Shown: piece by piece, positions 33,254-42,501 of the stretch
Layout: the number at the start of each line of letters is the position of its first letter
Numbering within the stretch: position 1 is the first letter of the stretch
NCBI RefSeq assembly: GCF_020559915.1
Contig: NZ_JAJCLZ010000005.1
Coordinates: forward strand, 1 to 64,000
Length of the DNA: 64,000 bases
Origin: Ruminococcus sp. 210702-SL.1.03
GTDB taxonomy: Bacteria; Bacillota; Clostridia; Oscillospirales; Ruminococcaceae
Direction: 5' to 3'
The notes under the pieces: model-generated
What the model was told of the DNA's origin: nothing
The model's database searches: none
The model's input: only the letters and a program-made list of their open reading frames with translations
Program-made: the position numbers and the translations under genes

Positions 33254-33303
33254 GGGTTATCAAAATCTTCATATTTATATATATTGTGCCAATTTGCATT
33301 GGT

Positions 33304-34542
33304 TTACGCTGCGTACATTATCAGCGAGATCTCATACCAGTTATCGGAAACTTTGGCGCGCATATCGCCGCCGTATTTGTGAACTATCCGCTCCACGCTT
33401 TTCAGACCCAAGCCGTGGTTTTCGTGGTCGCGCTTGCGGCTGCCGTCCTCTGGCATTATGCCGTCGAAGGTGTTGCCGAAATACACTTTAAGATACCCCT
33501 GCTTATAGCGAATGCTTATCTCCAGCTTTTTACGCTCGTCAGCTGGCAGCTGTTCAAGCGCTTCTAGCGCGTTGTCGGCGAGATTTCCTATTATTACGTT
33601 CAGGTCAAATTCGGTGAAGCTCAGGTCTTTCGGCACTACTATATCGTACTTCTGCTCTATGTTATCGTGCAGGCGCGCGAGTTTGTAATTGAGCATACTG
33701 TCGATAAGGTCGTTGCCGCTGTCTATCAGCTTTTTATCCGCCGCCGTGCTGCTTTTCACAGTTTCCAGATACTCCAGCGCTTCGGCGTACTTTTCCTTTT
33801 CTATCAGGTCTTTCAGCCGCAGAAAATGGTTGTCCATATCGTGCTTCAAACAGCGTATGCGAAGCTGAGATTGCTGAACTACCTCCAGCTGGTTTTGTAT
33901 AGCCTTGTTCTGGCTCTCCATCACCTCTCTTTCGCAGCGCTCAGAGAAGAGGTCTATCACGTTATCGTACAGGTAGAAGATGTCTATATTTATCAGCAGT
34001 AGTATCACCGCGGTGATGAGCGAAACAGGGTTCAGACCCTTAGCGGCAAAGTAGGCTATGAATATGCTGCCCAGCGGCACGAAAAGCAGCGTGACGTAAT
34101 ACATAGCGGGCGTTCTGCCGAGGATGTCTTTCTTCATATGCAGACACTTGTTGCTGAGGTCTGCCGCTGCAATTATCACCAGCGATGTCGCGAAGCCCTC
34201 GCTGAATACCGCCGACTCTATATGCATCATATTCTGCAAGGTCATGACGAGCACGTCGCAGCCCATCGTGATAGCGTATATCGCCGCGACGTTCAGCACC
34301 CGCCGGATCATACCCTCTTTGTAAAGAAAAGTTATCGCGAAAAAGGGCAGGATGTTTGAGGCAAGCGTTATCGCCCAGTTGTGAAACAGCAGGTACGCCC
34401 CGCTGTTTATCGCGAAATACGCGGTATATAGGGCGGCTTCGAGTTTGCGGCTTCTGCTGCGCTCTTGAAAAAATACATTTGCGAACATATACATACCGTA
34501 TATATGAAATAAGTTGGAAAACAAATAAAATAATGTCTGCAC
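33304..34542 (-). CDS. agrC: Sensor histidine kinase AgrC-like
   Basis: 412 residues. Six or seven N-terminal membrane segments form the peptide receptor (to about residue 200), then a coiled coil, the phosphoacceptor His in RCLKHDMDNH, and a GHKL ATPase with NLADNALEAL and HGLGLKSV. It belongs to the HPK10 class of peptide-pheromone receptors. A GTG start lies 8 bases after GAGGA inside the agrA end; the genes are 4 bases apart, suggesting coupled expression. Confidence 0.9.
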   Translation of the reverse strand: MQTLFYLFSNLFHIYGMYMFANVFFQERSRSRKLEAALYTAYFAINSGAYLLFHNWAITLASNILPFFAITFLYKEGMIRRVLNVAAIYAITMGCDVLVMTLQNMMHIESAVFSEGFATSLVIIAAADLSNKCLHMKKDILGRTPAMYYVTLLFVPLGSIFIAYFAAKGLNPVSLITAVILLLINIDIFYLYDNVIDLFSERCEREVMESQNKAIQNQLEVVQQSQLRIRCLKHDMDNHFLRLKDLIEKEKYAEALEYLETVKSSTAADKKLIDSGNDLIDSMLNYKLARLHDNIEQKYDIVVPKDLSFTEFDLNVIIGNLADNALEALEQLPADERKKLEISIRYKQGYLKVYFGNTFDGIMPEDGSRKRDHENHGLGLKSVERIVHKYGGDMRAKVSDNWYEISLIMYAA

Positions 34543-34545
34543 TCC

Positions 34546-35271
34546 TTATTTCCTCCTCATGAGTTTCTCAGTTATCTCCATTCTGTTCGCCCTGCTTACG
34601 GGCAGCTGTTCGCTGTTCACGCCTATCATTATCACAGAAGCGGACGTGAATTTCTCAACGAAATTGATATTTACCAGATATGATTTATGTATCCGCACAA
34701 AATCTCTGAAACGCGAATCGCGCTCTATATCAGCCATTTTGCCGTAAAAGTTATAGTCGTTATTCAAAGTGTGTATTACCAGCCTTCTGCCGTCGCTCTC
34801 AAAATAGCGTATGTTTGAGATGGCAACGCGGTTGATTATCTTATTTGAAAGAAACTCAAAGACATTTTTGCCGAATTTATAATCGGCAACATAAGAATCC
34901 AGCAGCTCTTTCATGCGCTTGTAACACACGGGCTTTTCGATGTAGTCATACGGGCGTATCTTTATCGCGTCGATGGCGTATTCCTTGTATGAGGTAACGT
35001 AAACTATCGCCGCGTTGTCGTTTCGCCATATAGAGCGCAGTCTTTTGCCAAACTCTATACCGTTCATCTCCCCGCCGTCTTTCGAGAACTCTATGTCTAA
35101 AAAGATCAGATCATACATATCCTCGCGCATAACGGCGTTCATCAGTTCCTCGCAGGAGGTGAAGCATTTTACTTCAAAATCCATATCTGAGGTGGTAACA
35201 TACTCCCCTATATATTTCCTTATGGTATCGCAGATGTTTTTTTCGTCGTCCGCTATTGCCACTCTTATCAT
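34546..35271 (-). CDS. agrA: LytTR response regulator AgrA-like
   Basis: 241 residues. Receiver domain with acidic pocket ADDEKN, phospho-Asp in LIFLDIEFS, Lys in IEKPVC; then a LytTR DNA-binding domain (IRYFESDGRRLVIHT, FVRIHKSYLVNI). It is first in the locus, with a consensus promoter. It should turn on the agrD-agrB promoter when AgrC senses the peptide. Confidence 0.92.
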   Translation of the reverse strand: MIRVAIADDEKNICDTIRKYIGEYVTTSDMDFEVKCFTSCEELMNAVMREDMYDLIFLDIEFSKDGGEMNGIEFGKRLRSIWRNDNAAIVYVTSYKEYAIDAIKIRPYDYIEKPVCYKRMKELLDSYVADYKFGKNVFEFLSNKIINRVAISNIRYFESDGRRLVIHTLNNDYNFYGKMADIERDSRFRDFVRIHKSYLVNINFVEKFTSASVIMIGVNSEQLPVSRANRMEITEKLMRRK

Positions 35272-35297
35272 AAGTAATGCACCGCCCTTTCGTATTT

Positions 35298-35326
35298 ATT
35301 GTAGCATTGTTTGCACTAAAAATCAA
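35298..35326 (-). promoter_or_regulatory. agrA promoter
   Basis: On the minus strand TTGATT (35321-35326), 17-base spacer, TACAAT (35298-35303). Confidence 0.65.
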
Positions 35327-35490
35327 GTGTTTTTAGAGAAGTTTGTCAAATTTAGGCGAAAAATTATTGCATAAAATTTCCCTGTATGCTCCATAATATT
35401 TCCAAAGGGGCTGCGCTTTCCGATTTCGCGCACCGCCCGTGCGGCAAGCCGCTAAGAATTTTAAATCGGGGAAAGGCTTGAAAAAATATC

Positions 35491-36183
35491 ATGAGATCTA
35501 TCAAAGACAGTAAGATCGCCAAGCTCATCGGCGGAAAAGGCGCATACATCACCCTCGCGGCGGTAGTGCTGGCGGCGGGCGGCGCAGGCGCTGCGGCTTA
35601 CGGCAAGGCGGTAAAAAACGCCGAGAAAAGCTTCGACTATTCGTTTTCCCAAAGCGGGCTTTCATCGCTTTCCGACTCTGCCGCGCAGGCAGACAATAAG
35701 CAGAGCGGCGTGGCGAAGGACTCTTCTTCATCTTCTCGCGCGGAAGACCCTGACGAAAAGACCCAGCCGAATGTTATGCCCGTAAACGGCGATATTCTCG
35801 AACCGTTCAGCGGCGGCGAGCTTGTGAAAAGCGAAACGCTGAACGTTTGGAAAACCCACGACGGCGTAGACATCTCCGCCGAAGCGGGCACGCCGGTAAA
35901 GGCTATGAACAAGGGCGAGGTAACGCAGGTGGAGAAAGACACGCTTTGGGGCTACACCGTTATCATCGACCACGGCAGCGGCGTTATGGGCTACTACTAC
36001 AATCTCTCCTCAGCCGTTTCGGTAAAGGAGGGCGACAAGGTGCAGTCGGGGCAGGTTATCGGCGCGGTAGGCGAAACTGCCGAGATCGAGGCGGCGAGCG
36101 GCCCGCACCTACACTTCGGGCTGAAAAAGAACGGCGAGTGGATAGACCCCGTTTCGTTCATCGACCCCTACGCGAACAAGTAA
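35491..36183 (+). CDS. M23 metallopeptidase, SpoIIQ-like
   Basis: 230 residues: one N-terminal membrane segment (ITLAAVVLAAGGAGAAAYGK), a Ser-rich linker, and an M23 LytM domain with HDGVDIS and HLHFGL, so all metal ligands are present. The segment ETLNVWKTHDGVDI resembles clostridial SpoIIQ, a forespore protein that joins the SpoIIIA channel and, in Clostridia, may keep endopeptidase activity. A cell-division or cell-wall hydrolase role is the alternative. No spoIID neighbour is present. The upstream ribosome site is weak (GGAAAGG). Confidence 0.7.
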   Translation: MRSIKDSKIAKLIGGKGAYITLAAVVLAAGGAGAAAYGKAVKNAEKSFDYSFSQSGLSSLSDSAAQADNKQSGVAKDSSSSSRAEDPDEKTQPNVMPVNGDILEPFSGGELVKSETLNVWKTHDGVDISAEAGTPVKAMNKGEVTQVEKDTLWGYTVIIDHGSGVMGYYYNLSSAVSVKEGDKVQSGQVIGAVGETAEIEAASGPHLHFGLKKNGEWIDPVSFIDPYANK

Positions 36184-36187
36184 CGAA

Positions 36188-36214
36188 AAAAGACCGGCTG
36201 AGCACCGGTCTTTT
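36188..36214. terminator. Bidirectional terminator between M23 gene and asnB
   Basis: AAAAGACCGG pairs with CCGGTCTTTT around CTGAGCA, with A and T runs on both sides; the genes converge here. Confidence 0.85.
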
Positions 36215-36234
36215 CTTATGTCTGTATGTTTGTA

Positions 36235-38073
36235 TCACTTTTCCTGATTGAAATATACGTCGTACCATACTAGGAAGGTGTATACCGTCCAGATCTTGCG
36301 CGAGTAGTCGTAATGACCTGCGCGGTGCTCGTCGAGCAGCTCTACCAGCTTATCGGTATTGAAGAACTTCTGCGAGTCTGCCGAGAGGAACTTATCTTTT
36401 ACAACGTTGTAGTATTCATCCTCTTTCAGCCATACGCGTATAGGCACGGGGAAGCCGAGCTTTTTCTTGTTTGCGGTCTGCGGCGGGCAGGCTTTCAGCG
36501 CGGCAAGGCGCATAGCGTACTTAGTGTTTTCGCTTGTAACGCGGTATCTCTTCGGTATGCGCTCAGCAAGCGTCATTACTTTCTTATCGAGGAAAGGCAC
36601 GCGCAGCTCGAGCGAATGAGCCATGCTCATCTTATCCGCTTTCAGCAATATATCGCCCGTCATCCAAAGGTGCAGGTCTAGGTACTGCATCTGCGTTACG
36701 GGGTCGTTATCAGCGCACTTATCGTAAAAAGGCTTGGTGATAGCCTGCGGGTCGGGGGCGGAGGTGTTTATTTTCAGCAGCTCCTTGCGCTCCTTCGGCG
36801 TGAACATATACGCGTTGCCGATAAAGCGCTCCTGCAAGTCCTGACCGCCGCGGATAAGGAAGTTTACGCCGTGTTTATGCGGCAGGTGCGAAGCAGCCTT
36901 GCCTACGGCTCTTCTTATCGGCTTCGGTATCTTCTCGTAGCTCGCCATATCGTCGGGGTTATGGTAGATATTGTATCCGCCGAATATCTCGTCAGCGCCC
37001 TCGCCAGAGAGTACTACCTTTACCTTTTCGGCAGCAAGCTTGCAGACGAAGAAGAGGGCTACCGCAGCGGGGTCGGCGAGCGGTTCGTCCATATGGTACT
37101 GTATCTTCGCGAAATTGCCCCAGTAATCTTCGGGGGAGATAACGCGCGAGGTATTTTCTTTGCCGATGTACTTCGAAAACTCCTTAGCGTAGCCTATCTC
37201 GTTGTACTTTTCGTCCTCGCCGAAGCCTACGGTAAAGGTCTTATCGACGTTTGCGACAGCGGCAACGTAGCTGGAGTCAACGCCGCTCGAAAGGAACGAG
37301 CCTACCTCAACGTCGGCTATCTTGTGCGCCGAAACGCTGTTTTTGAAAGTATCGGTAATGTCGTTTACCCAGTCTTCAAGCTCGGGCTTTTCATCGGGGG
37401 TAAATTTTATCTCCCAGTAGCGCTTTACATCGAGCTTGCCGCCGCAGTAGGTGAAGTAGTGCGCCGCGGGCAGCTTGTATACGTTCTTGAAAAACGTTTC
37501 GGTGGTGGGCGAATATTGGAAAGTAAGGTAATTTTCGAGCGCCGAGGTGTTCAGCTCTTTCTTGAACTCGGGGTGCTCGAGGAAGCTCTTTATCTCGCTG
37601 CCCCACATGAGCGTTTCGCCGAATTTGCCGTAATACACGGGCTTTATGCCGAAGAAATCGCGCGCGCCGAATACTAAGTCTTTATTTTTATCGTAGATAA
37701 CGAAGCCGAACATACCGCGCAGCTTATTCAGCAGCGTTTCGTAGTCCCACTGCTCGTAGCCGTGGATAAGCACTTCGGTATCAGCCTTGCTCTTGAACTT
37801 GTGTCCCGCTGCGATAAGCTCTTCGCGCAGTTCCTGAAAATTATATATCTCGCCGTTGAAAGTGATGGCGACAGAGCCGTCCTCGTTGAACATAGGCTGG
37901 CTGCCCAGCTCGGAAAGGTCGATTATGGAAAGTCTGCGAAAGCCCATAGCCACCTTTTCGTCAACGTACTTGCCCGCCTGGTCGGGGCCGCGATGAGCTA
38001 TTCTGTCCATCATTTTTTCCACCACGATGGAAGCGTCGTTTATATGGTTGGTAAATCCAACGAAACCACACAT
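36235..38073 (-). CDS. asnB: Asparagine synthase (glutamine-hydrolysing)
   Basis: 612 residues. Class II glutaminase with Cys2 (MCGFVGFTNH), RHRGPD-like (RIAHRGPDQAG) and FNGEIYNF, then an ATP-pyrophosphatase synthase domain with SFLSSGVDSSYVAA and SGEGADEIFGGY. It converts aspartate to asparagine with glutamine and ATP. AGGAGG precedes the ATG. It is monocistronic with a consensus promoter. Confidence 0.95.
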   Translation of the reverse strand: MCGFVGFTNHINDASIVVEKMMDRIAHRGPDQAGKYVDEKVAMGFRRLSIIDLSELGSQPMFNEDGSVAITFNGEIYNFQELREELIAAGHKFKSKADTEVLIHGYEQWDYETLLNKLRGMFGFVIYDKNKDLVFGARDFFGIKPVYYGKFGETLMWGSEIKSFLEHPEFKKELNTSALENYLTFQYSPTTETFFKNVYKLPAAHYFTYCGGKLDVKRYWEIKFTPDEKPELEDWVNDITDTFKNSVSAHKIADVEVGSFLSSGVDSSYVAAVANVDKTFTVGFGEDEKYNEIGYAKEFSKYIGKENTSRVISPEDYWGNFAKIQYHMDEPLADPAAVALFFVCKLAAEKVKVVLSGEGADEIFGGYNIYHNPDDMASYEKIPKPIRRAVGKAASHLPHKHGVNFLIRGGQDLQERFIGNAYMFTPKERKELLKINTSAPDPQAITKPFYDKCADNDPVTQMQYLDLHLWMTGDILLKADKMSMAHSLELRVPFLDKKVMTLAERIPKRYRVTSENTKYAMRLAALKACPPQTANKKKLGFPVPIRVWLKEDEYYNVVKDKFLSADSQKFFNTDKLVELLDEHRAGHYDYSRKIWTVYTFLVWYDVYFNQEK

Positions 38074-38123
38074 ATGTAAATTACCTCCTGGTCAAATGGT
38101 CTGTAAAATTGAGTACACTATAC

Positions 38124-38152
38124 ATTATACTACAAAGCTGCGCTTTTTGCAA
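38124..38152 (-). promoter_or_regulatory. asnB promoter
   Basis: On the minus strand TTGCAA (38147-38152), 17-base spacer, TATAAT (38124-38129). Confidence 0.7.
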
Positions 38153-38167
38153 TGCTTTTTCAAAATT

Positions 38168-38836
38168 TTATTGCGCAAGCATTTTGGCTATCACTTCGCG
38201 CGCCTCGTGCAGGTCGCGGCAGATGTGCACCGCTTTTTCGCGCATCTCGTCGTCGGGCGGCAGTATGTCGGGCACCATTACGGGCTTCATTCCCGCAGCG
38301 TGTGCCGCGCGTATACCGTTGTACGAGTCCTCTACGGCTATCGCCTCGGCGGGGTCTGCGCCCAGCTTTTCGCAAGCGGCGAGGTAAATATCGGGCGCAG
38401 GCTTGCCGTGCTCAGCCATATCTCCGCCTACCACGACGCTGAAATAGTCGAGAAATCCCGCGTCGCCAAGCTGGCTCGTCACGGTAACATATCTGGTAGA
38501 TGAAGCCAGCGCGGTAGGCACGCCGCTCTCTTTTAGGAAGTCGAGTATCTCGCGCACGCCTGTCTTTATCGGCATGCCACGCTCGGCTATCGTCTTGTGC
38601 ATCAGGGCGGAAAGCTCGGCGCGCAGACCGGCGACGTCAAGTCCCTCACCGTAAGCCTCGCGCAGGATAACTATGCTCTCGGGCGTAGTTCTGCCGATAC
38701 AGCGCTTGCAGACCTCTTCTATGCCCTCAAGCCCCTCGCGGTCGGCGAGCAGCTTCCAGCACTCCAGGCTGAGGCGCTCGGTATCGAAGATAACGCCGTC
38801 CATATCAAAAACTACTGCTGATATTTTTGCTGACAT
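38168..38836 (-). CDS. HAD hydrolase, beta-phosphoglucomutase-like
   Basis: 222 residues. Motif I VVFDMDGVIFDTE with the nucleophile Asp, motif II LASSTR, motif III GKPAPDIYLAA, motif IV VEDSYNGIRAAHAAGM, and a helical cap domain: the set for beta-phosphoglucomutase-like phosphatases and mutases. Substrate unknown. GGAGG precedes the ATG. It is 13 bases after the RNA methyltransferase gene and probably co-transcribed; the asnB promoter begins just beyond its stop. Confidence 0.85.
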   Translation of the reverse strand: MSAKISAVVFDMDGVIFDTERLSLECWKLLADREGLEGIEEVCKRCIGRTTPESIVILREAYGEGLDVAGLRAELSALMHKTIAERGMPIKTGVREILDFLKESGVPTALASSTRYVTVTSQLGDAGFLDYFSVVVGGDMAEHGKPAPDIYLAACEKLGADPAEAIAVEDSYNGIRAAHAAGMKPVMVPDILPPDDEMREKAVHICRDLHEAREVIAKMLAQ

Positions 38837-38849
38837 TTTTATCCTCCGT

Positions 38850-39965
38850 TTACTTGAAATACATATACAGATTGCACTTTATCATGCCGTTATACAGCTT
38901 GCGCTTTTTGTCTGCCTTTTTGCCGAAGAATTTCTCAAAGTCCTCGTCTGGCGAGATTATCACGGCGGGGTGCGAAGAGTCGGGCTTTATGCGTTCGCCA
39001 AGGCGCTTGTAAAGCTCTTCCGCCTGCTTTATCTCAAGCATTCTCTCGCCGTAGGGCGGGTTGCAGATAGTTATAGAGCCTTCGGGCGGGGTGAATTTCA
39101 TAACGTCCTGCTCTTTTACGGTTATCTTTGAAGCCACGCCCGCCTTTTTCGCGTTCATGATGCTGAGGTCTACCGAAGCTGGGTCGATGTCTGAGCCGTA
39201 GGCGTGGAAAGTTCCCTCGCGGTCGAGCTTCTCCATAGCCTCAGCGCGCTCAAAGCGCCAAAGCTCGGCGGGTATTTGATCCCACTTCTCCGCCGCGAAG
39301 CTTCTGCGCAGACCAGGCGCAACGTTCAGCGCCTTGTAAGCCGCCTCGATGAGAAAAGTTCCCGAACCGCACATGGGGTCGCAGACGACACTGTCCGCGC
39401 GCACGCGTGCGAGGTCGATTATTCCCGCCGCCAGTGTTTCCTTTATCGGCGCGGCGTTTGAGGTGCGGCGGTATCCGCGCTTGTGCAGACCCTGCCCCGT
39501 AGTATCGAGGTAGATGGTGCATACGTCTTTCATTATGTTGAACTGAAGCTGGTGCAAAGCGCCGTCCTCTGCCAGCCATTCCATGTTATATTTCTGACCC
39601 AGCCGCTTGCACGCCGCCTTTTTGATGATGCTCTGGCAGTGCGGTATGCTGTGCAGTTTTGAGTTAAGGCTGTGACCCTTTACGGGGAATGCGTCGTTTT
39701 TGCCGATGTACTGCTCCAGAGGCAGCGCGTATGTGCCCTCGAAGAGCTGCTCGAAAGTTTCCGCGCGGAAGCTTCCCAGCTCTATCAGCACGCGCTCTGC
39801 GGTGGCAAGGCAGATGTTCGCCTTAGCTATCAAAGCGGAGTCGCCGTCGAACGATATTTTGCCGTCGGTAACGGTAAGGTTTTTGCCGCCCAGCTTTGTT
39901 ATCTCAAATTTCAGCACGCTTTCCAGTCCGAAATGGCAGGGGCAGCAAAGTCTTATCTTCTGCAT
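38850..39965 (-). CDS. THUMP-domain class I SAM RNA methyltransferase (RlmL/YpsC type)
   Basis: 371 residues. N-terminal ferredoxin-like and THUMP domains bind RNA, followed by a methyltransferase with VCDPMCGSGTFLIEAAYKAL and the N6/N2 amino-methylation motif NPPYGER. By similarity to E. coli RlmL (N-terminal half) and Bacillus YpsC it likely methylates a guanine in 23S rRNA. AGGAG precedes the ATG. It is transcribed with the HAD gene. Confidence 0.88.
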   Translation of the reverse strand: MQKIRLCCPCHFGLESVLKFEITKLGGKNLTVTDGKISFDGDSALIAKANICLATAERVLIELGSFRAETFEQLFEGTYALPLEQYIGKNDAFPVKGHSLNSKLHSIPHCQSIIKKAACKRLGQKYNMEWLAEDGALHQLQFNIMKDVCTIYLDTTGQGLHKRGYRRTSNAAPIKETLAAGIIDLARVRADSVVCDPMCGSGTFLIEAAYKALNVAPGLRRSFAAEKWDQIPAELWRFERAEAMEKLDREGTFHAYGSDIDPASVDLSIMNAKKAGVASKITVKEQDVMKFTPPEGSITICNPPYGERMLEIKQAEELYKRLGERIKPDSSHPAVIISPDEDFEKFFGKKADKKRKLYNGMIKCNLYMYFK

Positions 39966-39983
39966 AAAAACATCTCTCCTGAC

Positions 39984-40037
39984 AAAAAAGGCTGCCGCAC
40001 TTTTTCGTGTAACATCGTCGTTACGGGTGCGGCAGCC
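39984..40037 (-). terminator. Terminator of the penicillin-binding protein gene
   Basis: GGCTGCCGCAC pairs perfectly with GTGCGGCAGCC (39990-40000 with 40027-40037), followed on the minus strand by TTTTTT. Confidence 0.88.
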
Positions 40038-40069
40038 GCAATATTTTTGTGATACAGGCTGCGAAGAAA

Positions 40070-42415
40070 TTATCCGTGGTAGCCTGAGCAGGTCTGCGGG
40101 ATATTCGAAGCCTTGTAGTAGCCTACGTCTGTCGAGCCGCAGTAATCTCCTGCAATAAGTCCCGTTTTGGTGCAGTAGCGAAGCTCCTTTACCGAGTCGG
40201 GCATTTCAAAATCGTGGTTCTTTTCGTTTTCAGCAACATCGCCGAAGAGGTTTTTCCATATAGCGCCGATGTTCTGGTACTGGTCGGTAGGTATCTTCTT
40301 CCACTTCTCGTAACCTATCCATACGCCGCTCACATAGTCGGGCGTGCAGCCTACGAAGTTCAAGTCTACCCAGTCAGACGAAGTACCCGTCTTAGCGGCA
40401 ACTACGGTATTGTTAAGGCGTGCATAGCGTCCCGTACCTTCCGATTCGGTGACTACCTTCTGCATCATCTTGTTCATAACGTAAGCGGTCGAGTCGCTTA
40501 CAGCCTGCTTATAGCCGTCGCTGTGCTCGTAGATAACTGTTCCGTCGGCTTCCTCTATGCTGGAAATGTAGGTAGTTTCATACTTCTTTCCGCCGTTGCC
40601 GAATATCATATAAGCGCCTACCAGCTCTTCGAGACACATACCCTGATGCATACCGCCGACGGTCATAGCCGAGTAGTCGGGGTCGTAATCATCATCAAGG
40701 GTGGTAACGTCGAGCTTTTCCTTGAGGAAATTGAAGCAGTAAGCGGGGGTCATCTTCTGTACGAGCTGCGCGGGTGCGGTGTTGAGCGACTTCATTATCA
40801 TCTGCCAAGAGGTGTAGCTCTTGCCCGACCAGTTAGCGCTCTCGCCGTATTCCGAGTAGTTTACAGGCCACTTTTCATTCTGTCCGTCGTTATCGGCGTC
40901 TATCTCTATAGGCTCGTCCACTATCAGCGAGGAGTAGGTTATCAGGTCTTGATCCAGCGCGGGCGCGTAGGAAGCTATCGGCTTGATACACGAACCGGGC
41001 GAACGCCTGCCCTGCGTTACTCTGTTGAATATAAGACTCTTTTTCTTCTTAGTTCTGTCGCTGACTATCGCCTGCACTTCGCCGTTGTAGTTCATGCAGA
41101 TAAAGCCTGATTTCAGCTTGTCGCCGTCAAAGCTCCATGTCTGGAAGTTGGAGTTATCGCGCATCTGCTCCTCCATCTTCTCCTGCATATCTATATCCAC
41201 AGTGGTGTAAACGGTGTAGCCGCCCTCGTTAAGGCGGGTCTGCGCTTCGTCCCAAGAGATGCCCTTCACTTCCGAGATCTCGGTTATCGCCTGATTTATA
41301 GCGGCGTCCATGAACCAAGATGTCGGGCCCTGATCGTCGGGAATATCATTCTCTTCCTCTACTGAGGAGAAATCGTGGTCGCCGTAAACTTTGAGCTTGT
41401 CAGCCTGCTTCTGCGCCTTGTCGTACTCATCGTCCGAGATAGCGCCGTTTTCCAGCATTTTGTCAAGACAGTAGTCAAGACGTATGCGGTTTTTATCCTT
41501 ATGCTCCAGCGGATTGTACATAGCGGGGCCTTTTATCATGCCCGCGAGCGATGCCGCCTGCGCAAGGTTCAGCTCGGAAACGTCCTTCTTGAAGTAGAAG
41601 TTCGCCGCCGCCTGTATGCCCACTATCTCGTCCACCGAAGTACCGAATTCGATAACGTTTAGGTAAGCTTCGATGATGTCTTCTTTGGTGTACACCTTTT
41701 CGACGTTTATCGCGCGGAATATTTCGCGTATCTTACGCTCTACGCCCTCAGCGCCGAGCGCCGCGTCATCGTCGGTGATGTTCTTTATCGTCTGCTGCGT
41801 GATGGTAGAACCGCCCTGCTGCGAGCCGAGCAGCGTTTTCGCGATAGCTACGAATGTACGCTTAAAGTCTACGCCGTCGTGCGAATAAAAGCGCTCGTCC
41901 TCAGTGTAAACGAAAGCGTCCTGAACGTAAGAAGGTATCTGCTCGAGGTCTACCCAAGCCGCCTTGCGGTTGGCGTTCTTTATGCCGTAATACAGCAGGT
42001 ACTCTTCCGAGTCCTCGTCGTCCTCATCGTAATCGGGATTTTTATACATAAATCTCGAAACGTTGCTGGTAACTACGTTTTCGTCGAGGCTTACAGTAGT
42101 GGTAGTATCCGCAAAATTCAGTATATAGATGGTAAGCGCCGTCGCGAATATCGAGCCTGTAATGATAACTATCATAAAGCAGGAAAGCGCGAGCGTGCCG
42201 ACTATCTTCAGCACTCTTACGAAAGGGTTCACGCCGTTTTTATTGTTCTTCTTTTTGTTGTTTTTTGCGCGCTTTGCGTCTTTATTTCCGCTGCCGAAAT
42301 TTGCGTTTACGTTAGCGTTAGGGTTCGCATTAACGTTTACGCGGTTTTGCGGCGGGCGGTTTCTCATATTCTGAGGGCGCTGGGCACGCGGGTTATTTCT
42401 CTTTTTCTCTTCCAT
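40070..42415 (-). CDS. Class A penicillin-binding protein (PBP1A type)
   Basis: About 781 residues. An Asn/Arg-rich, low-complexity cytoplasmic N-terminus (NANPNANVNANFGSGN), one membrane segment, the glycosyltransferase domain (EDERFYSHDGVDFKRT, GGSTITQQTIKN) and the transpeptidase with Ser in RSPGSCIKPI, SLN in MKSLNTAPAQ and KTGTS. It polymerises and cross-links peptidoglycan. The ATG at 42415 is likely; the longer frame to 42487 runs toward the ispH-rpsA gene and has no good ribosome site. It ends with a strong terminator. Confidence 0.93.
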   Translation of the reverse strand: MEEKKRNNPRAQRPQNMRNRPPQNRVNVNANPNANVNANFGSGNKDAKRAKNNKKKNNKNGVNPFVRVLKIVGTLALSCFMIVIITGSIFATALTIYILNFADTTTTVSLDENVVTSNVSRFMYKNPDYDEDDEDSEEYLLYYGIKNANRKAAWVDLEQIPSYVQDAFVYTEDERFYSHDGVDFKRTFVAIAKTLLGSQQGGSTITQQTIKNITDDDAALGAEGVERKIREIFRAINVEKVYTKEDIIEAYLNVIEFGTSVDEIVGIQAAANFYFKKDVSELNLAQAASLAGMIKGPAMYNPLEHKDKNRIRLDYCLDKMLENGAISDDEYDKAQKQADKLKVYGDHDFSSVEEENDIPDDQGPTSWFMDAAINQAITEISEVKGISWDEAQTRLNEGGYTVYTTVDIDMQEKMEEQMRDNSNFQTWSFDGDKLKSGFICMNYNGEVQAIVSDRTKKKKSLIFNRVTQGRRSPGSCIKPIASYAPALDQDLITYSSLIVDEPIEIDADNDGQNEKWPVNYSEYGESANWSGKSYTSWQMIMKSLNTAPAQLVQKMTPAYCFNFLKEKLDVTTLDDDYDPDYSAMTVGGMHQGMCLEELVGAYMIFGNGGKKYETTYISSIEEADGTVIYEHSDGYKQAVSDSTAYVMNKMMQKVVTESEGTGRYARLNNTVVAAKTGTSSDWVDLNFVGCTPDYVSGVWIGYEKWKKIPTDQYQNIGAIWKNLFGDVAENEKNHDFEMPDSVKELRYCTKTGLIAGDYCGSTDVGYYKASNIPQTCSGYHG

Positions 42416-42501
42416 AATCAAAACCTTTCTCTGCTTTGATCGAGTAGCTAATAAACAAAACGGGGACGCTGATAACGCCCCCCGCATTGTTTCATTGTAA
42501 A

